Shown: piece after piece, positions 26,985 through 35,082 of the stretch
Layout of the letters: each line of letters begins with the position of its first letter
Position numbering within the stretch: the first letter of the stretch is position 1
DNA from: CAZBSE01 sp964578625
Lineage (GTDB): Bacteria > Actinomycetota > Humimicrobiia > Humimicrobiales > Humimicrobiaceae
Reading direction: 5' to 3'
NCBI GenBank assembly: GCA_964578625.1
Contig: CAZODQ010000005.1
Coordinates: forward strand, 20,068 to 84,067
Length of the DNA: 64,000 nt
Position numbers and translations under genes: made by a program
The notes under the pieces: model-generated
What the model was told of the DNA's origin: nothing
The model's database searches: none
The model's input: only the letters and a program-made list of their open reading frames with translations

Positions 26985-28034
26985 GTGAAATCAAATAAAC
27001 TATATATTATATCTGCAGCATTAGCCCTGTTTCTGATTTTCAGTTTATCAATAGCTTGTAATAAAGTCCTGGAGTTAACAGAGGAATCTGTATCAGGGAA
27101 AACAGAAGAGTTTACAGAAGAATCTGGTATTGAGACTTTTATTGAAGTGACTGAAGAAGAACAAAATGATGCAATAATAGAAGCAGAAGTAGAAGTACCT
27201 GCATTCCAAAAAAAGCTGGATGAAATACAACAGCAGTACTCAATAGAATTCAGGCTGTATCTGGAAACACTGGATACAAATTACCTGGAAGGTATATTGT
27301 ATGATGATAATGCAGTAAAGCAGGAATATGATCTTTTTAAGTGGAGAAATAGATTTTATGAAGAAAATATAATTTTTACAGCAGACGGAAATATTTTTCC
27401 AAGTAGTTGGTATGGATCCGGGATTGATGCGAAAGCTGAAAGTTTATCTGCAGCTGAAATAGAGAGATCAAAGAGGATCATTATGACTGCCCTTGATAAA
27501 TATCCTGCGCAGCTGTTGAGAGATAACCTTAAAAATGTATATGTTTTAAAATCTATGAATTTTTATGGAGTTTATTATGGGGGGACAAATTTACCTCCGG
27601 ACATTGTTTACGTAGCTAACGATGGAAAAGGTATGGGATATACGGATATTGTCATAGAAAAGACATTCCACCACGAATTTTCTAGTGTATTAAAAAACAA
27701 TTATAGATTTGAAGAAACAGCATGGAGGCAGATCAATCCTCCCGGATTTGAATATTTCGATGAGACTACCGGTGGATCAGGTGCAATAAAGGCAGGGAGA
27801 GCCTCACAGGTATTTGATAAAAAAGAACATGAAATAGGGTTTTTATATGAATATGCTGAATCTACAGCAGAAAACGATTTTAACTCATTTGCTGAAAATA
27901 TATTTATGGGAGATGAAAGCTTTTTTAATACAGTGGATAATTATGAGAAATTGGAGATGAAGCTGGACCTTATAGTGCAATTCTATAACTCTTTGGATCC
28001 GGTATTTACCTTGGAATATTTTAAGGGACTTTAA
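26985..28034 (+). CDS. Lipoprotein resembling putative zinc metallopeptidases (Mx1-like), with a degenerate active site
   Basis: 349 aa from GTG 26985. A lipoprotein signal ends at the lipobox LSIAC (Cys25), followed by an acidic linker (about 30-70). The body has a helix-rich domain with FHHEFSSVLKNNYRF at about 228-242: it resembles the HHEFSHIL motif of putative zinc-binding peptidases, but the second zinc His (HExxH) is Ser234, so catalysis is doubtful. Later blocks GFLYEYAESTAENDFNSFAENIF and KLDLIVQFYNSLDP also fit that group. An extracytoplasmic location is likely; function unknown. Confidence 0.65.
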   Translation: MKSNKLYIISAALALFLIFSLSIACNKVLELTEESVSGKTEEFTEESGIETFIEVTEEEQNDAIIEAEVEVPAFQKKLDEIQQQYSIEFRLYLETLDTNYLEGILYDDNAVKQEYDLFKWRNRFYEENIIFTADGNIFPSSWYGSGIDAKAESLSAAEIERSKRIIMTALDKYPAQLLRDNLKNVYVLKSMNFYGVYYGGTNLPPDIVYVANDGKGMGYTDIVIEKTFHHEFSSVLKNNYRFEETAWRQINPPGFEYFDETTGGSGAIKAGRASQVFDKKEHEIGFLYEYAESTAENDFNSFAENIFMGDESFFNTVDNYEKLEMKLDLIVQFYNSLDPVFTLEYFKGL

Positions 28035-28080
28035 ATTTTTTTAGGATGTATATATTAAAAGAAATAAATTAAATATAATT

Positions 28081-28239
28081 ATGGTTGTTTTAAGCTGTAT
28101 TTTTCTTCTGGGTTTTCTAATGCTTGGAAATAAATGTGATACCGATATGGGTGTAGAAAAGGCAGGTATTATTAGAGGAGATATTGAAGAAGAAGTAACA
28201 CCAACCGGAGAAGAGGAGAAGGGGAACCTGCTGGAATAA
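28081..28239 (+). CDS. Possible small lipoprotein or lipoprotein fragment
   Basis: An open frame of 52 codons: hydrophobic start (MVVLSCIFLLGFLMLGNKC) then an acidic tail with repeated Glu ending NLLE. Upstream in frame there are codons for Lys-Arg-Asn-Lys that would complete a signal peptide, but no ATG/GTG/TTG precedes them, so the start is unclear. The pattern (signal, Cys, acidic linker) copies the N-termini of the larger lipoproteins in this window, and it follows one of them by 46 nt. It may be a decayed lipoprotein gene. Confidence 0.3.
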   Translation: MVVLSCIFLLGFLMLGNKCDTDMGVEKAGIIRGDIEEEVTPTGEEEKGNLLE

Positions 28240-28298
28240 ATCCGAGGTATATTGTAAAGAATAATTTTGTCATTACAGCAACTTAAAACAGTTGATGT

Positions 28299-28343
28299 CC
28301 TTATGCCTTAAGTATTTTGTATTAATATACTTAAGGCATAAGG
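28299..28343. terminator. Perfect 17-bp inverted repeat, likely bidirectional transcription stop
   Basis: CCTTATGCCTTAAGTAT (28299-28315) and its exact complement (28327-28343) flank an 11-nt loop. It lies between convergent genes, as expected for a shared terminator, but neither side has a good T-run, so it could instead be an RNA hairpin acting by another route or a protein site. Confidence 0.5.
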
Positions 28344-28359
28344 AACAATTAAAAACCTT

Positions 28360-28623
28360 TCAGTCATAACTATAATATTTACGTCTTTTTCCTTTAAAAA
28401 CACCACTAATAAAGCCAGAGAATAATGCCAGTGCTACTGCGATCTTGAAAGAAGTAAACCACGAGATAGCCTCGGCTACTAAACCCTGGTTTACGGCTTC
28501 TGGAAAAAGATCCGGTACCACCCAGGCCCACATAACTTTGACCAGAAAAAGACCTAAGGCTAAAACGATAATTATTAATATTAGTATCCCTGGTATTATT
28601 CTAATCCACCATCTTCTTCTCAT
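28360..28623 (-). CDS. Small two-segment membrane protein of the padR operon
   Basis: 87 aa. Basic N-terminus MRRRWW, hydrophobic segment about 8-34, a short loop with Pro residues, a second segment about 58-75 and a basic tail KGKRRKYY. Third gene of a minus-strand operon: padR, then the HicB-like gene, then this one (18-nt gap). Not recognised beyond being an integral membrane protein; PadR operons often control membrane or efflux proteins. Confidence 0.6.
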   Translation of the reverse strand: MRRRWWIRIIPGILILIIIVLALGLFLVKVMWAWVVPDLFPEAVNQGLVAEAISWFTSFKIAVALALFSGFISGVFKGKRRKYYSYD

Positions 28624-28641
28624 TTCTAAAATACCTCCTTT

Positions 28642-28845
28642 TTATTTTGAAATCTCTTTTAATTTCCTATTAATTACTAAATCAATATATGAATAAACTG
28701 CATTTTTAAAATCTTTAAGTGCTTCGATTTCAGTTCTCCCCGAACTGATTATCACAGGAGATTGCCAGGCAATATAGTAATCATTAGATCCATCATCAAA
28801 CCTGATCTGTATATTTTGTTCATCTTGTAATTGTTTTTCTTCCAT
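28642..28845 (-). CDS. Small HicB-like protein
   Basis: 67 aa. The segment YYIAWQSPVIISSGRTEIEALKDFKNAVYSYI resembles the HicB-like/DUF1902 partial RNase H fold (strand, strand, then a helix starting with T-x-x-E-A). A C-terminal DNA-binding part is missing and no HicA toxin gene lies nearby, so a toxin-antitoxin function is not supported. It is 14 nt downstream of padR in the same operon. Confidence 0.45.
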   Translation of the reverse strand: MEEKQLQDEQNIQIRFDDGSNDYYIAWQSPVIISSGRTEIEALKDFKNAVYSYIDLVINRKLKEISK

Positions 28846-28859
28846 TGGGTATATCTTTC

Positions 28860-29372
28860 TTACTCTTCCAATATGGATTCTATTTCCTTTCGAGCTTTTT
28901 CAATAATCTTTTTTACTTTTTCCATTTTTTCAGGGCTGGTATTTCTCATTCTGGGTCCTAAGAATCTCCTCATTTTTACAACTTCGCTTACTATCTGACC
29001 GATGATCTCGAAATTTCCATGATCCCACTGATGTTTCATATGGCTTTTTACCTCATCTGCAAAGTCGCTGCGTTCACTTAAGAATTCAAGACCCTGCTTT
29101 GTTATTTTATATACCTTTTTACCGTCTCTCTCCTTAGAAGTAGCATAGCCCATTTCTTCAAGCATCTGCAGAGTAGGATATACCGTACCAGCGCTGGGCT
29201 TGTAAAAACCATGAGAACTTTCTTCGAGCTGACGTATGATTTCATAACCGTATCTTGGCTTTTCTTTCAGCAGGTCAAGGATGACATATTTTAAGTCTCC
29301 TTTCTGAAAGGGGCTGTCATATCTGAAACCATTAAGGAATCTGCTATGTTTAAAAAATCTATCGTGAAACAT
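28860..29372 (-). CDS. PadR-family transcriptional regulator
   Basis: 170 aa. The winged helix (about 25-100) reads LKYVILDLLKEKPRYGYEIIRQLEE...FYKPSAGTVYPTLQMLEEMGYATSKERDGKKVYKIT, the PadR pattern; the C-terminus is a long charged helix (dimerisation) with Lys/Glu repeats. GGAGGTG ribosome-binding site before ATG. Two palindromes lie immediately upstream (29393-29428), so autorepression is very likely. It heads a three-gene operon with a HicB-like and a small membrane protein. Confidence 0.92.
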   Translation of the reverse strand: MFHDRFFKHSRFLNGFRYDSPFQKGDLKYVILDLLKEKPRYGYEIIRQLEESSHGFYKPSAGTVYPTLQMLEEMGYATSKERDGKKVYKITKQGLEFLSERSDFADEVKSHMKHQWDHGNFEIIGQIVSEVVKMRRFLGPRMRNTSPEKMEKVKKIIEKARKEIESILEE

Positions 29373-29392
29373 TAAATCACCTCCATATTATA

Positions 29393-29428
29393 TTGATATA
29401 TCAAGTATTATCACGATATATCGTGATA
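29393..29428. promoter_or_regulatory. Two adjacent palindromic operators of PadR
   Basis: TTGATATATCAA (29393-29404) and TATCACGATATATCGTGATA (29409-29428) are both perfect palindromes. They share the core GATATATC and their centres are 20 bp apart, about two helical turns, on the same face of DNA. They begin 21 nt before the padR start codon. PadR proteins typically bind ATATC-rich dyads at their own promoter. Confidence 0.7.
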
Positions 29429-29642
29429 TATTATAATTATTTTTCCCATGATGTCAAGTAATTTGTTTAAGTTTTTTTTACTGATAAGGTCGCAGGTGTA
29501 GTAAAAATTTTTTAAGTTTACAGGTTTAAAATCTTGTTCTACGGTATGTCGTATATTTATGTAGATATTGTCATAATAGTATGGTATGTTTTATTCAGAC
29601 TAAGGTATTTAATAATTATTAAGCATAAAAATAGGAGTAGAT

Positions 29643-30224
29643 GTGAGAGCAGTCCAATTTATTATTAGGGTACTTAGGCTGATTGGGTCTCTGGCTTTCG
29701 TACTCGGGCTTTTTACCACTATCTTTGCAGGGATACCCTGGTATGTCTACCATGAACCGATCACACCCTGGTGGGTTAAGATTGCAGTATATTGTGTTCT
29801 GGGAGGTATATTGCTGGTACTGCTTACAGTAGCTGCAGAAAGAGGGAAGGGCAGTGATGCAAGAAAAGAACTACTGAAAGCCAAGGTCAGACCCAGAATG
29901 TTAATCCAGACTTCTGCAGAAGTCCCTAGTCGAAAGGTAACCAAGACTTTAGGTCTGGTACAGGGACATACAATATTTGCCATCTGGATAGGAAGAGACC
30001 TATCAGCACTGGTAAGGCTTGTCCTTGGCGGTGAGTTAGTTGAATATACTGAGATGATGGGACATGCAAGACAAATAGCTACCAGCAGGATGGCAGTAGA
30101 AGCTGAAAAGCTTGGGGCTGATGCGGTGATAAATCTTCGTTTTATGACCACCAGTGTTATGGGAAGTGCTGCCGAACTGCTGGCATATGGTACAGCGGTA
30201 AAACTCAGTAGGTCAACTAAGTAA
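29643..30224 (+). CDS. YbjQ/DUF74-like heavy-metal-binding domain protein with N-terminal membrane anchor
   Basis: 193 aa from GTG 29643 with AGGAG at 29633-29637. Two hydrophobic segments at about 10-32 and 43-62, then a cytosolic YbjQ-type domain: VTKTLGLVQGHTIFA, GRDLSALVRLVLGGELVEYTEMMGHARQIATSRM, EAEKLGADAVINLRFMT and AAELLAYGTAVKL. The domain forms pentameric beta/alpha assemblies in known structures; its biological role is unclear despite the name. Divergent from padR across 270 bp. Confidence 0.85.
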   Translation: MRAVQFIIRVLRLIGSLAFVLGLFTTIFAGIPWYVYHEPITPWWVKIAVYCVLGGILLVLLTVAAERGKGSDARKELLKAKVRPRMLIQTSAEVPSRKVTKTLGLVQGHTIFAIWIGRDLSALVRLVLGGELVEYTEMMGHARQIATSRMAVEAEKLGADAVINLRFMTTSVMGSAAELLAYGTAVKLSRSTK

Positions 30225-30236
30225 ACTCTAGATTTA

Positions 30237-30755
30237 TTATTCAGCTTCCATGAACTCGTCCGGATATCTAACAGTTCCGGCTTTTTCTTCCAATGCTATT
30301 TCGGTTAATTCAACTGCCATAAATGCTTCATCAGGAACTTCAAATGGACACTTTATATTCCACCTTGAAGCTTTTTCAAATCCAAATCTTGGGTAATATT
30401 CTTTATGTCCAACGACGATTATGGAGTCAAAACCAAGTTCTTTTGCCTTTGACATTCCTTTTTTAATAAGCTCAGATCCGATTCCCTTTCTCTGGAAAGC
30501 AGGAGTAACTGCCATAGGAGCTAATGCCAGTGTTTCGAAAGCAGAACTGCCGATGATTTTTATTTTTGAAAAAAGAATATGCCCTACGATTTTATCACCG
30601 GCAACTGCCACAAGGGAGAGATCAGGAATGAAGTTGATGCCATCTCTTATTCTATTAATAAGTTTACCCTCGTTATCCTGTCCGAAGGCGAGTCTATTTA
30701 CTTCATAAATCTCTTTGAAGTCCTTTTTTTCTTCTTTTCTTATTAATATATCCAT
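30237..30755 (-). CDS. GNAT-family N-acetyltransferase (YhbS-like)
   Basis: 172 aa from ATG 30755 (MDILIRKEEKKDF), preceded by an AGAAG-type purine stretch; an upstream start at 30785 would add 10 residues. Acetyl-CoA loop: LAPMAVTPAFQRKGIGSELIKKGM; then VVGHKEYYPRFGFEKAS, the pattern of YhbS-like acetyltransferases. The acceptor is unknown. Convergent with the YbjQ-like gene. Confidence 0.85.
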   Translation of the reverse strand: MDILIRKEEKKDFKEIYEVNRLAFGQDNEGKLINRIRDGINFIPDLSLVAVAGDKIVGHILFSKIKIIGSSAFETLALAPMAVTPAFQRKGIGSELIKKGMSKAKELGFDSIIVVGHKEYYPRFGFEKASRWNIKCPFEVPDEAFMAVELTEIALEEKAGTVRYPDEFMEAE

Positions 30756-30919
30756 GACACATCTTCTTCTAGTAATGATTTCCAAATAGTATATTTACAG
30801 ATAGTGTTTGTCAAATATAATAAGAAATACTTGTCATTCGTAAAGTCAAGAAGAAAGAGTATTGGATTATTATTAAAATCAGAAAATTTATATTTTTTAT
30901 TCTTGTGAACAGCAGATAG

Positions 30920-31399
30920 CTAGGAACCTTCTTTATTTTTTATATCAGAAGACGAATTTATAGAATTGGTATTTCCTCCATAGCTTCCTACTGCAGTCAT
31001 GACCCCGTTTTCAAATGCTATGTCATCATCAGTTCCAAGCTCTCTATCTACTCCATTACTCAGTAGACTATATTTTATACCATTGGATGTATACCTATAA
31101 GGACTGTCCCATAAATCGTAAGTTGAAAGATTTTTAATATATCCCTTATTTATCAATTTATACAAGCCTTCTTCGGTGGTTGGATAGCGGTTGTCATATG
31201 CGTTATACATTTCTAAAGCTGTAGCAATATCTCTCATTTCTTTTTTTGTCCCGGACTCTCTGGCTCTGTTGACAATAATAAAGTAGCTGGGTGTTGAAAC
31301 TCCTGAGAGTATACTAATTATAACAATCGTTACCAATATTTGAGTCAGTGTAAACCTTCTTTGTTTTTTATATAAATTTTTATAACTGATGGCAGGCAT
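30920..31399 (-). CDS. Type II secretion/pilin-like protein (GspG-like) with a non-consensus processing site
   Basis: 159 aa. After a 15-residue leader comes the class III signal helix FTLTQILVTIVIISILSGV. The C-terminal domain is GspG-like: KKEMRDIATALEMYNAYDNRYPTTEEGLYKL, LWDSPYRYTSNG and a calcium-type loop GVDRELGTDDDIAF. Oddities: the residue before the cleavage point is Arg15, not Gly, and position +5 is Gln20, not Glu; both are normally needed for peptidase cleavage and assembly. No other secretion or pilus genes are nearby. It may be an unprocessed membrane protein or a minor pilin. Confidence 0.75.
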   Translation of the reverse strand: MPAISYKNLYKKQRRFTLTQILVTIVIISILSGVSTPSYFIIVNRARESGTKKEMRDIATALEMYNAYDNRYPTTEEGLYKLINKGYIKNLSTYDLWDSPYRYTSNGIKYSLLSNGVDRELGTDDDIAFENGVMTAVGSYGGNTNSINSSSDIKNKEGS

Positions 31400-31417
31400 T
31401 TTCTCACTGTTCCTTTT

Positions 31418-32104
31418 TTACACTAACACAGTTATCGAGGTAAGAAAATAGAGAAAAAATAAATATATTGATTGGATCGGAAGTTTATCGACAATACCTT
31501 GAGCATAAAGAGGATAATAAACAATATTGCTGACGAAATATAGAACCGATCCCGACATTAGTATAATCGCAGCCTTATTAGATTTTTTTTCTTTAAGATT
31601 TTTATGTATTTCGAATCCAATTATAATTATTATAATCAGATACATAGTGACGAAATAAAAAGTATCAACTATAGCCATGTTGGGAACACGCAAAACGTAA
31701 CCATACTTACTATCTGTTACATTGACGCTTCTGGTTATTAGAGCTACCGCGCTTATTATAAAGGCAGGTATGTATATAATTTGTTGTAATAATCTATTCA
31801 CTTTTGAAATTTCTGCCTCTAAAAAATTAATAATAAAACAGATTAAAGATATTGGTGACAGGAATAGGACTGCGATTAGTATTTGTGAAGATATAAAAGC
31901 TATCCTATATGAGGATGTTGATAGAGTAATAAGGGTCAGAGTAGATACAATAAGAATAACAAGACTATATATTAGGAAATAAATAACCGCCTTTATTTCT
32001 CTTTGTCTTAAATGTATATAGTATATATATGTGCTGAAGACAATAGAATATATACTTAATGCTGATGATAATAAAACAAAAATATTAATATTTGAAAATA
32101 CCAT
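31418..32104 (-). CDS. Seven-transmembrane sensor-like protein lacking a kinase domain
   Basis: 228 aa, almost entirely hydrophobic, about seven segments with short loops. The layout (seven helices, with SRS/VTDSKYGYVLRV between helices 4 and 5) resembles the N-terminal 7TM region of some histidine kinases. The open frame stops right after helix 7, where a kinase, GGDEF or PAS part would be expected, so it is either a free-standing sensor or a truncated gene. The pilin-like gene starts 18 nt downstream on the same strand. Confidence 0.55.
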   Translation of the reverse strand: MVFSNINIFVLLSSALSIYSIVFSTYIYYIHLRQREIKAVIYFLIYSLVILIVSTLTLITLSTSSYRIAFISSQILIAVLFLSPISLICFIINFLEAEISKVNRLLQQIIYIPAFIISAVALITRSVNVTDSKYGYVLRVPNMAIVDTFYFVTMYLIIIIIIGFEIHKNLKEKKSNKAAIILMSGSVLYFVSNIVYYPLYAQGIVDKLPIQSIYLFFLYFLTSITVLV

Positions 32105-32355
32105 AATTAAATATTAAATATATATATTATTATATTTTACTTTGTAATCTTTGGCTATCGTTTTTTCTTGCTAAAGATTTTGCTGTTTTTTTAAGTATTT
32201 CCTCTTTTATCATAATAGGTGACATTTTTACTGAATAAATTTAAAATGACAATATTGTTAAGTAATGAATTCTAATAAAGTACAATTGAAAAGTGTAGGT
32301 AAACTTTGTATAATGCAGTGTATTTTCCTGTTAGAAATTTTTATAAGGAGTAAAA

Positions 32356-33168
32356 ATGCTTGGACCGGAAGATTTTTTTGATCTATCACAAACGCAGTTT
32401 AGAGAGCTTTTTGATGATGTTGAATATGTATGGGATGCACTAAAGAAAATTAAGGAATATATCAGGGATAGTATTAAGCCAAATGTCTCCGGTATAAGGA
32501 AAGGGGAAGCATTTATAAATAGAACTGTAGTCTTATACGGTGATGAAGTCATTGAATCAGAGTTTGATATAAGTTTTATAAAAAAGAAATTGATTATAAA
32601 AAAAGATGAAAAGATCTTAGACGGAGCAAGTGTGGTATATGCTGGTGCAGCCCTTATGGATAATGAGATATATATTGGGAAAGGTACAGTTATAGAGCCG
32701 GGAGTGTTAATAAAAGGTCCGGCTATCATCGGCGATAATACTGAACTGCGCCAGGGTGCTTATTTGAGAGGAGATATACTGGTTGGAAATGGCTGTGTAG
32801 TAGGGCATGCAACTGAGCTAAAATCCAGTGTTATGCTTGGAGGAAGCAAGGCAGGGCATTTTGCATATATAGGAGACAGTATCCTTGGTAAGGTAAATCT
32901 TGGAGCAGGAACAAAACTTGCAAATTTAAAGATAATTGAGTCGAATATAGTAATCAGTATAGAAGATAAAAGATACGAAACGGGTTTAAGGAAGTTTGGA
33001 GCAATACTTGCAGATGGAGTAGAAACAGGATGCAACAGTGTTACGTCTCCTGGGACTTTGCTCGGAAAGGATGTTCTTTTATATGCCAATACAACTGCAA
33101 AAGGTTATTATCCCCCAAAAACAATAATCAAACTGAAGCAGACACAAAAATCGGTGAAAAGGAGGTAA
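32356..33168 (+). CDS. Left-handed beta-helix acyltransferase, GlmU C-terminal-like
   Basis: 270 aa. Residues about 90-230 are hexapeptide repeats (IYIGKGTVIEPGVLIKGPAIIGDNTELRQGAYLRGDILVGNGCVVGHATELK), closest to sugar nucleotidyltransferase/GlmU-type LbH domains; the nucleotidyltransferase domain is absent. It ends 4 nt before glmM, which makes glucosamine-1-phosphate, so a role as separate glucosamine-1-phosphate acetyltransferase for UDP-GlcNAc synthesis is attractive. The N-terminal 90 residues (LGPEDFFDLSQTQFRELFDDVEYVW) are typical of stand-alone members. Confidence 0.78.
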   Translation: MLGPEDFFDLSQTQFRELFDDVEYVWDALKKIKEYIRDSIKPNVSGIRKGEAFINRTVVLYGDEVIESEFDISFIKKKLIIKKDEKILDGASVVYAGAALMDNEIYIGKGTVIEPGVLIKGPAIIGDNTELRQGAYLRGDILVGNGCVVGHATELKSSVMLGGSKAGHFAYIGDSILGKVNLGAGTKLANLKIIESNIVISIEDKRYETGLRKFGAILADGVETGCNSVTSPGTLLGKDVLLYANTTAKGYYPPKTIIKLKQTQKSVKRR

Positions 33169-33172
33169 AAGC

Positions 33173-34522
33173 ATGGGAAAATTATTCGGGACAGACGGAA
33201 TAAGAGGAGTCGCAAACGAGTACCCGATCACTCCTGATATGGCTACACAGGTAGGACAGGCTACTGCATATATATTAAAAAAAGAAGGGCACCGTTCAAG
33301 AATAGTCATAGGTAAAGACACAAGGCTTTCCGGTTATATGATAGAAAGTTCCCTTGTATCAGGTATATGTTCAATGGGGTCAGATGTAATACTTGTAGGA
33401 CCTGTGTCCACACCAGGTATTGCTTTTTTAACAACTAACCTGGATGCAGACGCAGGAATAGTGATCTCTGCTTCACATAACCCGTATCAGGATAATGGGA
33501 TTAAAATATTTTCAAAAAAAGGATATAAACTTACAGATGAAGAAGAGCAAAGAATTGAAGATCTGATATTTTCAAAAAAACTTCCAACCCTTCTTACGAA
33601 TGCTGAAAATCTAGGCCGTGCATTCAGAGAGGAAGATGCAAGCGGAAGGTATATAGTATTCCTCAAACATTCATTCCCTAGGAATCTCAACCTTGAAGAA
33701 ATAAAAATCGTACTTGATTGTGCCAATGGTGCTACATATAAAGTTGCCCCTACATTGTTTAAGGAGATGAGAGCTGAAGTCACTGCTTTAAACGTCAATC
33801 CTAACGGGCAGAATATTAACCTTAATTGCGGAGCGCTTTATCCAGAGGCTCTGGCAAAAGCAGTAGTTGAAAATAAAGCAGATATAGGGCTTGCTTTTGA
33901 TGGTGACGGGGACAGACTAATAACAGTTGATGAAAAAGGCAATATAGTTAGTGGAGATAAGATAATAGCAATATGCGCAAATAAATTAAAAGAGGAAGGC
34001 ATGTTAAAAAATAACACTGTGGTTACAACTGTAATGAGCAATCTTGGACTTTCTGTTGCATTTAAAGAGATGGGCATCAGGCATGTTACAACAAAAGTCG
34101 GTGACAGATATGTACTTGAGGAAATGTTAAAAAACGGCAGTGTGATAGGCGGAGAGGATTCAGGTCATGTGATTTTTAAAGAACATCATACCACAGGCGA
34201 TGGTATTTTAACTGCACTTCAGCTTTTATCTGTTATGAAGAAGGAAAGAAAATCACTCTCGGAACTGACAAAAATCATAAAATCATTCCCTCAAGTCTTA
34301 ATAAATATAAAAGTCAAAAGAAAAGCTCCGCTTGAAGAAATACCGGAACTCAAGAGTATAATATCAAAAGTTGAAAAGGAACTTGGTGATAAAGGCAGGG
34401 TTCTTGTAAGGTATTCCGGAACGCAATCTATCTGCAGGGTAATGCTCGAGGGACCTACCGAAAATGATATCGAAAAGCTTGCTAAAGAAATAGCCCGGGT
34501 CGTAGAAGATAAATTGAATTGA
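33173..34522 (+). CDS. glmM: Phosphoglucosamine mutase
   Basis: 449 aa, family length. MGKLFGTDGIRGVAN start, phosphoserine Ser101 in VISASHNPYQDNGIKIF, metal loop LAFDGDGDRL, sugar loop GEDSGHVIF and phosphate-binding RYSGTQSICRVMLEG. It interconverts glucosamine-6- and -1-phosphate. Ribosome-binding site AAGGAGG overlaps the end of the preceding gene, indicating a two-gene operon for UDP-GlcNAc precursors. Confidence 0.96.
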   Translation: MGKLFGTDGIRGVANEYPITPDMATQVGQATAYILKKEGHRSRIVIGKDTRLSGYMIESSLVSGICSMGSDVILVGPVSTPGIAFLTTNLDADAGIVISASHNPYQDNGIKIFSKKGYKLTDEEEQRIEDLIFSKKLPTLLTNAENLGRAFREEDASGRYIVFLKHSFPRNLNLEEIKIVLDCANGATYKVAPTLFKEMRAEVTALNVNPNGQNINLNCGALYPEALAKAVVENKADIGLAFDGDGDRLITVDEKGNIVSGDKIIAICANKLKEEGMLKNNTVVTTVMSNLGLSVAFKEMGIRHVTTKVGDRYVLEEMLKNGSVIGGEDSGHVIFKEHHTTGDGILTALQLLSVMKKERKSLSELTKIIKSFPQVLINIKVKRKAPLEEIPELKSIISKVEKELGDKGRVLVRYSGTQSICRVMLEGPTENDIEKLAKEIARVVEDKLN

Positions 34523-34590
34523 GCAAAATAATTTAAAGTCTTCCGTGTTTCTGCAGAAATAATATTATAAAACTGTTGTGATTATAATCT

Positions 34591-34947
34591 ATGATAAAAA
34601 GAATCGTAGAGCTTTTAGATAAACAGGGACCTTTAACCGGTAAGGAACTCTATGATAAAATCCCGTCAGATGAACTATCCCTATGGCAAATCTGTAATAA
34701 ATCCAAAAAAATTATTCTAAAACAGTTGGAAAAAGACTGCCAAAAAATAGAAGATAAAGCAAAACTGCTTTATGATGAAATAATAAATATAAGCAGACAG
34801 AAGCTCAAGCTTACCCAGGATGTGATCATAAAAATAGTCCAGCGCCAAAAAGAGCCGGAAACTGTAACTTCCTGCACTTGCTTTATAATTGCCGGTGATA
34901 TAGTTTATGAAATGGCACATTTAGAGCCCAGGCCTGAAATTTGGTAA
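34591..34947 (+). CDS. Hypothetical protein, possible winged-helix N-terminus
   Basis: 118 aa, not recognised. The first 50 residues (IVELLDKQGPLTGKELYDKIP...LWQICNKSKKI) look like a small winged-helix DNA-binding unit; the middle is a charged helix and the last part contains CTCFIIAGDIVYEMAHLEPRPEIW. It stands 69 nt downstream of glmM. A short continuation is readable after the stop in another frame (from 34960), so truncation of a longer ancestral protein is possible. Confidence 0.45.
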   Translation: MIKRIVELLDKQGPLTGKELYDKIPSDELSLWQICNKSKKIILKQLEKDCQKIEDKAKLLYDEIINISRQKLKLTQDVIIKIVQRQKEPETVTSCTCFIIAGDIVYEMAHLEPRPEIW

Positions 34948-35082
34948 TTTTAAATTTATGGTTGCCTCAAAGATTTTAAGTGAAGGAAAATTTCTTTACG
35001 GTAACCGGAAGATCTTTTAGCTCTTATTATCAAGACTTAGTATGTAATACGGCTTTAATTTCTCAACAACTTTTAATTTTTT

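Larger units (their letters stand above)
28035..28359. other. Intergenic stretch with one small ORF and a hairpin
   Basis: 325 bp between the Mx1-like lipoprotein and the small membrane protein gene on the other strand. It holds the 52-codon ORF at 28081 and the perfect 17-bp inverted repeat at 28299-28343, both listed separately. Nothing else is recognised. Confidence 0.6.

Noticed and set aside
28642..28845. HicAB toxin-antitoxin system
   Set aside because: Only a weak HicB-like domain is present; there is no HicA gene and the neighbours are a PadR regulator and a membrane protein.
32130..32225. 31-codon basic ORF on the minus strand upstream of the 7TM gene
   Set aside because: No ribosome-binding site, too short and in AT-rich DNA; it cannot be supported from sequence alone.
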